64,000 bases of DNA from Bombyx mori (lineage: Eukaryota; Arthropoda; Insecta; Lepidoptera; Bombycidae), in contig NC_085117.1 in NCBI RefSeq assembly GCF_030269925.1, positions 13,082,731-13,146,730 on the forward strand, in the 5' to 3' direction. The notes under the pieces were generated by a model. The model was not told the origin of the DNA and made no database searches. It saw only the letters and a list, made by a program, of their open reading frames with translations. Positions 56,801 to 64,000 of this stretch are shown piece after piece. How positions within the stretch are numbered: the first letter of the stretch is position 1; each line of letters starts with the position of its first letter. The translations under genes and the position numbers were made by a program.

Positions 56801-56834
<34 letters not shown>
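56155..56834 (+). mobile_element. jockey-clade LINE 3' end with ORF2 tail (subfamily B)
   Basis: The first 420 bp code for the reverse transcriptase C-terminus: TYASVVFAHAARTHIDTLQS, CRLAVGAPWFVRNVDLHDDL, LGLESIQKYM, RYFDKAMRHDNRLIVAAADY and the basic end RRTRQRVRRAT, with a stop at 56573-56575. The 3' UTR has the conserved core, then a tail unlike subfamily A (CTCCTTCGGAGGCGCTCGGG, CTGGTGAAACTGGAAAGGCC, CCACCAGTAATCCTTCAATC) and an A-run of about 34 (56801-56834). The open frame and long A-run indicate a recent insertion. It is 5'-truncated; there is no endonuclease domain. Confidence 0.9.
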
Positions 56835-56839
<5 letters not shown>

Positions 56840-57595
56840 TTTCTTTTAATTGAAAACTTCTTTAGCATCGTTGTAATTTGAAAGTAGATGAAACGAAAAA
56901 GCGACAGTAAAAAGAAACAGTCACATAAATTCATAAAATTTAAAATGGGAAGTGGGAGAAAATTAGATAGAAAGCATTATACAGTGTTTCTTATATTCGT
57001 GGTTCTGTTTGTGCTCTACTTGGTACCTAATATTCGTACATAATACATTCTGAATAAATCTATGTAATATATACGAATAAAATGTAAAATAATTATCAAA
57101 CTTTGTATCACTATGATCATTACCAAAATCTACAATTATCCTCTTCCCGACATATTACATTCGTCTCATTATCTTGAAGCTAACATTTTTTAAGGTTTCA
57201 CTTCTACCACGTGTGAATTGCACAGATGTTTTTTAGTTTTTGATTACTCATTGATAAACAAAAAAGTTGGGCATCTACAAAGTTCAGTAAGTACCGAGAT
57301 GAACGAAAATATAAATGAATTATTAGATAAACGTTCGTTCGAACTACGAGGATTGAATAAAATTAGTTTCTTTAAAAAAGAAATTATGAAACATTCATCC
57401 GATTAAAAAGTTTATACGATGATGAACTTATATCGCGCCGTTACTTCAAAACAATAATTTTCTGTGAGGGTTCATTTTACGAGGTTCTTTGTTCTATATA
57501 CGGATCAAGTGAATGGAATCCGGTAGGAGCGTGCTGAGTTCAATGAGTCAGGATAAGGGTTTAACTTAAATGCACGCAGTCATTCAACTTTTGAA
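56835..57595. other. intergenic, nothing recognised
   Basis: AT-rich; a 62-codon frame at 57218 has no domain. Confidence 0.4.
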
Positions 57596-58031
57596 GTCGT
57601 CGTGGATAAGGCGTCCGGTGCATTCGTATGTAGCGATGCACCGGTGTTCGGATCCCGTAGTCGAGTACCAATTTTTCTAATGAAATACGTACTTAACAAA
57701 TGTCCGCGATTGAATGCACGGTGAAGGAATAACATCGTGTAATAAAAATGAAACCCGCAAAATTATAATTTGCATAATTACTGGTGGTAGGACCTCTTGT
57801 GAGTGCGTACGGGCAGGTACTACCGCCCTACCTATTTCTGCCGTGAACCCGTAATGCGTTTCGGCTTGAAGGGTGGGGCAGCCCTAGTAAGTATACTGAG
57901 ACCTTAGAGCTCATATTTCAAGGCGGGTGGCGGCATTGACGTTATAGATGTCTATTGGCTCCGGTAACCACTTAACACCAGGTGGGCTGTGAGCTCGTCC
58001 ACCAATAGAAGCAATAATAATTTTAAAAAAA
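57596..58031 (+). repeat. full-length Bm1 SINE with a 7-bp deletion in the A-box region
   Basis: The head reads GTCGTCGTGGATAAGGCG where other copies read GTCGTCGTGGCCTAAAGGATAAG. The B-box-like part reads GTTCGGATCCC. Body and tail are complete. Confidence 0.85.
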
Positions 58032-59904
58032 TGTAGACATGAAATTTGTTACTTGAGAACCAACGAACAAAAAACCTGATGTGTCACAATTTAAATCTTT
58101 CAACTCTAGCCTATAGAAAGTGTGGCTAGAAATCGGTGGGCTATTCATTGTGACCAACGTTAACTATAACGTTAACTATAGTAAATACTAGGCACGGGCC
58201 ATGCTATTTCGATGATTTTAACTCGTTCATTAACTTGTGACTCGAATATTTATTTTACTTTACACACCGAAAACTAGCACAAACAGCAAACGTGGGTGGC
58301 TTGTTGTTAGTCAGCGTTTGTTCCAAAATAAATAGGATATTTTGTTTTTTAGAACAAGATTCAAATATCAGTTTTACTATTTTAACAACATGCGGTTGCA
58401 TAAGACTGTAATAACATACCACGAAGCCAAATAAAAAATACTAGAGGTCCCGCAGTAGTCGGAATTCGACTATAATTAATTGGAATTGTAAGTTTGTACA
58501 CTATAATGATTGTATTTTATACTTCTATAATCACAAATTTCGCCAAGACTACACTATAAAAAACATTATCAAAGACAAACAATATTTAATCTATTCTCAA
58601 TTTGACAACAGACGTCAAGAACAAAAGTTTGACAATAAATAGTATGCATGCGTGTGTGCGTCAAATACATGGTATGTAGTGTGTGTAATGTTTTCTTTAT
58701 TGATTTAATGTATCTTTTATGCATTATTTTAAAAAATATTAGCATTGTGCACTTCTTCTCTATATTCTCTATAAGTGTGGAAAATTTCATATTCCTTCGT
58801 CCGCGCAATTTTCGTAAAAAGGGATACAAAGTTTTTGCTTCACGTATTAATATATAGATATCGCGTCGCATTTTATCATTTAAATAGTTCACGAGAAACT
58901 CGATAATCAACAGAATCAGAGTTGTCGTTTTTTCAATGCCCTTTACGATGACAAGAACAGCACAGTGTGTAGTTATTTATTTACTTAAACTGTATTAAAT
59001 TTTCATTTAATAACATTATTATCACATTTTATTTATTTACATTTATTTGTAAATATTATTACTGCTTTGACAAAAACTCTTAAGGCGAAAGTGTATTCGT
59101 ATTAAGCATATACTAATATTATGTGAATACATATTTATACGTATTGAGGTACAAATTTATTTATTATACATATTTATATACCTCATACAAGAGAATTCTC
59201 ACGAGTGTACGTACGAGCCGAGACGTCTTGTAGACAACTACTAATGTTATTTTGGTCTGTTCAACTGCTATTTAATGTCTCCGGCTAAAAATAATGAACG
59301 TACTAAATCACTCTGTTGAGAAACGATTCTTTAATGACAAATTTGAAATTCGCATATTAATCTTACTTTTTAGATGATAATATTCAGATTGATCTCAGAT
59401 TTCGAATTTAAAAGATGGAATGGAACTTCTGATGGCATAGTATTGTGGCAAAATACCAGACTAACGGGTGTAAATAAATGGAAACTGTTGCCCGATTTTA
59501 TCAACATAGGGATTTCGTTAACCTCAAAACGATCCAATAAGTGCAGGCGTTCACCTCATTGTAGCGAATCACCTCTTGTAATAAAATGTTATAGGTTATT
59601 TAAGCTTACTTTGTTCCTATCATAAATATTTATTATTAATAACTTATGATTAGAGGTTTAAGTTTGTAGTGTTAGTAATGTGGAATCTATCTAAGGACTA
59701 TTTTAATTTTATCGAGCTGCTTGCTTACAAGTATTTAATCGTAGTATATATATATATTATTTTTTACAGTATAATTACAAATCGATATAATAAAATTTGA
59801 AGTTAATTTTTAGCATTCACCAGAATTGTCTTATTTGAAATTTTATGAACAATGGCACACCCTTGATTGTCGCGTTTATCAAAATAAATACTGAACTTAC
59901 TTAG
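58032..59904. other. AT-rich intergenic DNA
   Basis: Open frames at 58569-58910 and 59374-59625 have AT-driven composition and no domain. The first is paralleled by one on the opposite strand. Confidence 0.4.
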
Positions 59905-60075
59905 GGTTAGCGGAGTACATTCACCCCTGTCTGGATCGCAGTCGGCGCCAACGCCCTTTCCAAGTCAACCCTCCGGCGACCGGGTCGCTCAATACTTTAA
60001 TTTCGTCCTTCCCCTGCGCCTAGGGGCGACCCAGACGGGACGTGAGAGCACCCGTCTCACATTTAAAACCCAGCT
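59905..60075. repeat. unidentified GC-rich patch
   Basis: GATCGCAGTCGGCGCCAACG, GGCGACCGGGTCGCTC and GCCTAGGGGCGACCCAGACG. The abrupt composition change suggests a retroposon piece, but I do not recognise it. Confidence 0.35.
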
Positions 60076-60426
60076 AGCTGTACCGCTGTCGGTAAAAAAT
60101 ACCCAAAAACATAAGCAGTAAGAGAAGAAACCAAGTGACATTACTTATTAAAGCAAAAGTTCACACTAAAAGGCCGATTTTTTTTTCTTTCAAAAATAAC
60201 GTCAAAAATGTTTTTTATAAGAACTTATACGTTAAAGGAAGGACTAAAAGAGCATAATATTTGAGAATGTAAGTCATTCACTGATTTTCTTTGCTTACTT
60301 GATTTTATTTGAATTTACTTTTATTTAGAAATGTAAGTAGACATGATTTAAAATAAAATTGTACTGTAGTCTAGAGAAATTGTGTTTTAATAAAATAAAA
60401 TAAAAAAAACTTTAAGAAGATACTAT

Positions 60427-61126
60427 TTTTTTTATTGCTTAAACGAGTGGACGAGCTTACAGCCACCCACCTTTTTTTTTTAACGCTGGGGAATCCATTA
60501 ACGGATACCCGGTCGAGGGGGGTAAGAGATCGGGTTATGTCGGACTCCGGCGCCTCCAGAGAAGAACAGGGAGAAGAAGAAGACAGGGGTCCTCCTCTTC
60601 TTCCAATTCCTGCCGGGTGACTACGCCTTGGGAAAGGCGCGCGAGGCACTGCACGGCGTCAGCCACGCAAGAGCTACCCCGCAAAACCGACTACCGACTA
60701 AACCCCATCGAGCCCCACCACTCCGACTCCACGAAACCCACGGTACCGCACAGTGCGCGCCAAAGGGTGCGCCACCCACCTTAAGATATAAGTTCTAAGG
60801 TCTCACTATAGTTATAACGGCTGCCCCACCCTTCAAATCGAAACGCATTACTGCTTCACGGCAGAAATAGGCAGACCGGTGGTACCTACCCGTGCAAACT
60901 CACAAGAGGTGAGTTACGCACCTACCACCAGTAATTACGCAAACTATAATTTTGCGGCTTTGATTTTTATTACACGATGTTATTCCTTCACCGTGGAAGT
61001 CAATCGTGAACATTTGTGAAATACGTATTTCATTAGAAAAATTGTTACCCGCCTGCGGGATTCGAACACCGTTGCATCGCTAGATACGAATGCACCGGAC
61101 GGCTTATCCTTTAGGCCACGACGACT
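60427..61126 (-). repeat. Bm1 SINE split by a nested insertion
   Basis: The reversed tail (60427-60471), the body (60771 onward: CCACCTTAAGATATAAGTTC) and the tRNA head ending GGCCACGACGAC at 61126 are present. The segment 60472-60770 is foreign. A 10-bp piece, CAAGAGGTGAGTTACGCAC, in the body also shows a small local rearrangement. Confidence 0.85.
60472..60770 (-). mobile_element. 299-bp retroposon 3' end inserted in Bm1
   Basis: It begins with poly(T) (reversed A-tail) and is GC-rich (GATACCCGGTCGAGGGGGG, CGCCTCCAGAGAAGAACAGG). It is flanked on both sides by GCCACCCACC (60462-60471 and 60771-60780), a 10-bp target-site duplication. The parent element is not recognised. Confidence 0.75.
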
Positions 61127-61675
61127 TCCGATGTATTTATGTCAAATAATTAAATGACATTCGTTTAAGGTTAGATATACAAACGGAACCCATCCGTATT
61201 GTTTTAGGTTATTTCTAAATATTTTTAAATTACTCTCAGATCGATAATTCAGTTGTTTCGTAAAGTGATTTATCTAAAGTTTCAGTGTCTGGTGCACTGT
61301 TATTTTTTTATTAGTTAAAATGACGTTCTTAAATTGTCGAATATCGAATAAATGTTATATCCTCGCATCACTGTGTACAATGAAGTACACCGGACGTCCT
61401 ACATATCAAGCGAAAACACTGACGATGGGGCAACTTCTCACGATACTATACAGCGTCTACTAGTACCTAAATCTGAATCCGAATGAATGCCCATTGTATG
61501 AGCAAGACAGTATTGAATTTCAATAATAATTATCAAAAGCATGATTTCGTTTAGAAACCAGTATTTATCATTGAGATTTGAGCTCGGATAAAGGTCGTTG
61601 TGCGTCTCGTCGCCTCGCCGTCTGCTCACCTTGGCTGAGCCCGACCCGATAGTAAGCATCCGTCACCTCTTCTTG
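61127..61675. other. intergenic, nothing recognised
   Basis: No supported gene or repeat. Confidence 0.4.
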
Positions 61676-61938
61676 TCCGATCATCGTTCCCGTTGAACCC
61701 GTCGCTTGCGACGAAGGGCTCGACGAGTAAATTAACCCAGAGACACAGCCCACTGAGTTTCTGGCCGGATCTTCACAGTAGGTCGCGTTTCCGATCCGGT
61801 GGTAGATTCTGCGAAGCACGGCTCTTGCTAGGGTTCGTGTTAGCAACGTCGTCAGGTTTAAGCCCCGTGAGCTCACCTACTAGTTAAGGTTACGCTGAAA
61901 TAGCCTCACAAGGCTATCAGCCTAGGTAGGAAAAAAAA
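61676..61938 (+). mobile_element. jockey-clade LINE 3' end (subfamily A)
   Basis: CCCGTCGCTTGCGACGAAGG, the core with a few changes, GCACGGCTCTTGCTAGGGTT, GGCTATCAGCCTAGGTAGG and an A-run. It is 5'-truncated. Confidence 0.85.
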
Positions 61939-62189
61939 CTTCTCGTACATATTTAAATATGCATTTTTACTTGGCCCTCTTTCCGCAACGCAAGTTGACC
62001 GTACTTTCACTGCGTACACTCGCAACTGTAACTTTCCAAAAGTTTAAGTTTTAATTGTCTTTTCTCGCAATTACTATCTATGCATTATTTCATATTTTAA
62101 GATACGAAAAAAAAAACAACAACACATCTGCAGTACCGACATAAATCAATACCAAATTAATAGCATTATTATTAGTACATATATCTCTC

Positions 62190-62418
62190 TTTTTTTTTAT
62201 TGCTTAGATGGGTGGACTTTAAGTGGTTACTGGAGCCCATAAACATCCACAACGTAAATGCGCCACCCACCTTGAGATATAAGTTCTAAGGTCTCAAGTA
62301 AGTTACAACGGCTGCCCCACACTTCAAACCGAAACGCATTACTGCTTCACGGCAGAAATAGGCAGGGCGGTGGTTACCCACCCGCGCGGACTCACAAGAG
62401 GTCCTACCACCAGTAATC
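62190..62418 (-). repeat. Bm1 SINE, 3' part with internal deletion
   Basis: Poly(T), TTGCTTAGATGGGTGGAC, then a jump (about 25 bp missing) to TTTAAGTGGTTACTGGAGCC and on to GGTCCTACCACCAGTAAT. The head is missing. Confidence 0.85.
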
Positions 62419-63484
62419 TGAGGAGCTGTTAGCTCCCCTTCTGGCGAGTTATCGTAAAATGTCATGTTAAGATTTAAACGCATCAGCCCATTCCGTACTC
62501 CGCAAAAAATATCGCGTTGCTGGTTGTTTTTGTTTGCCAGGGCAAGTTAGTGTATTTGGTTCTAATTTGGTTCGTTTCGTTTGGTTCATTTTATTTATTT
62601 TTCTATTGACAAAGCATAACTGCATATTAATATATTAAAGTAGGATTATAATAAAAGTATAAATAGAGTATTCTTAAGAGCACGTGTATGGCGATAAGGA
62701 CGCGCGGATTGAACGAAACCACATCGATTATTCACACTGGTAGAAAGTCGTAAATCTAATCTCCAATTACATAACAGAATTTAGTTACCTGGTTATTATA
62801 AATATCGATAACATAAGAGAAAAATGACGCATACTACACGCTCACACGTCCAATGCACGTAGTTTTCACACATTTTACGACATTAAAGTTTCTTATCAGC
62901 AACATGTAGACAAGAAAATATATTAATGGGCACGAAAAACGAATGAAATTTTCCATTATCGCCGGGAACTGGTTTAAAATGAAAACAATGACGTAAAAAG
63001 TTTGCACGTGGAAGATATGGGGTCATACAATTGACGACATTGCACGTTTTGTCATTCTATTGTTTTACGTATGTTTCGATATTTTAAACGGTATTGAGAG
63101 TTCATAACATTCTTCTTTACTTACGAATGTCTAAACTTACGTTGTCAGCGTAGATTGTTGTCCGAGTTAAAATTCCGTGTGAATATGAATACGTACGCAT
63201 CTAACGATGACCCATTTGACTCGATTCAGAGAATGGAAAACAGAGCAGGGCGCGGCGTCTGTTTGTTTTATTTATATTCTTTCATTGAAGCGTCTCTTAC
63301 AAGCATTCATAATAATTGCAATATGAACCGACCGGCATACTGCCAAAACTCCACGTATGTTTAAATATCTACAGTATAATGTACTACAAGTTATAGTAAA
63401 CCTTACAATTTAAAAATGATAACCCAATATGTTACCAACCAACAACAGTTGTTTCAGTATTGTCAATTCGTTCGCATGTCTATA
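62419..63484. other. intergenic, nothing recognised
   Basis: AT-rich; a 69-codon frame at 63155 has no recognisable domain. Confidence 0.4.
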
Positions 63485-63790
63485 CCTCTATACTATCTAT
63501 ACTAATATTATAAAGAGGAAAAATTTGTTTGTTTGTTTGTATTGAATAGGCTCCGAAACTACTGCACCGATTTGAAAAATTCTTTCACTGTTTGGAAGCT
63601 ACACTATTCCCGAATGACATAGGCATAGGCGTAGACTATAATATTTTTTGGAAAAAATTTGGGGTCCTTACTAAAATTCCAATAATGTAACCCAAGGTGT
63701 AAAAAAATATTATAAAGAGGAAAATTTTGTTTGTTTGTTTGTATTGAATAGGCCGCTAGTGTAGATATAAATAATCTGACCAAATGTTAA
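63485..63790 (+). repeat. Helitron-like 5' end with a direct repeat
   Basis: CTATACTAATATTATAAAGAG followed by GTTTGTTTGTTTG, ACTGCACCGATTTGAAAAAT and TCTTTCACTGTTTGGAAGC resembles the 5' part of lepidopteran Helitron-type elements as I recall them. The first 45 bp occur again at about 63707-63753. No 3' hairpin/CTAG end is found. Confidence 0.45.
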
Positions 63791-64000
63791 ATTGAAATAT
63801 GTACTAAGGTTACTAAAGGATAGGGATAAGGATACCGAGAAGAGACCTGGCGCCCGTCGCGATATTTATTGTAGGCGTGATGCATCGACATGACGCCGGC
63901 GGCGGCGAAGTGTGCGCGCCCACAGCTCATGTTGCAGCTAAATGCGGACTCGACACCGAAACGTAACCAGAAATAAACGCAAACAAACAACACTTAAGAA
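63791..64000. other. window end, nothing recognised
   Basis: A moderately GC-rich stretch around 63850-63965 has an open minus-strand frame with no domain. It is cut by the window end, so a gene beyond cannot be excluded. Confidence 0.35.

Noticed and set aside
60371..60649. 92-codon minus-strand frame with SSSSPCSS
   Set aside because: It comes from the GC-rich retroposon nested in Bm1; no protein family is recognised.
1..64000. CRISPR arrays, operons or prokaryotic defence systems
   Set aside because: The repeats are dispersed SINE, LINE and MITE copies without regular spacing, and the genes are spliced insect genes.

Overview
The window is eukaryotic nuclear DNA from a lepidopteran, most likely the silkworm Bombyx mori or a very close relative. 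The evidence is split genes with GT-AG introns, AT-rich intergenic DNA, and a very high load of repeats that I recognise as Bombyx-type: tRNA-derived SINEs of the Bm1 kind, 5'-truncated 3' ends of a jockey-clade LINE (BMC1-like; the name is from memory), RTE-type LINE tails, mariner transposons and several MITEs. There is no operon, CRISPR array or prokaryotic feature.

Layout. 1-13.9 kb: no host gene that I can support; SINE and LINE fragments, a TIR-bearing MITE and AT-rich DNA. 13.9-17.8 kb (+): a five-exon gene for a secreted, catalytically dead clip-domain serine protease homolog of 1090 aa. 18.8-24.9 kb (+): a three-exon gene for a 160-aa IQ-motif protein (IQCK-like), whose introns hold a 1307-bp mariner, two Bm1 fragments, a palindromic MITE and a LINE tail. 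25.0-26.9 kb (-): three-exon mitochondrial ribosomal protein mS34 gene, convergent with the IQ gene, stop codons 104 bp apart. 27-32.4 kb: repeats, including a duplicated block. 32.7-37.7 kb (-): five-exon Pdk1 (phosphoinositide-dependent kinase 1), 565 aa, with a GC-rich promoter-like region upstream. 38-52 kb: repeats, including an internally deleted transposase relic. 52.1-52.7 kb (+): a 5'-incomplete SWIM zinc-finger ORF of a transposon-associated family. 52.7-64 kb: more LINEs and SINEs, and a second 1307-bp mariner in the opposite orientation.

The host genes have no evident shared pathway: one is a secreted matrix or immune-type protease homolog, one a probable calmodulin-binding (possibly ciliary) protein, one a mitoribosome subunit and one a growth-signalling kinase. 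Their proximity is ordinary synteny. All spliced models were assembled by reading splice sites and phase by eye; every junction keeps frame, but no transcript data were available.

The observations I rate highest are: (1) a possible H-type pseudoknot in the LINE 3' UTR, repeated in many copies, with a compensatory base-pair change between two subfamilies; (2) a clip domain split by about 364 low-complexity residues in the protease homolog; (3) two equal-length mariner copies with different, complementary lesions; (4) clean nested insertions that order the repeat families in time. I did not find a convincing new multi-gene system.
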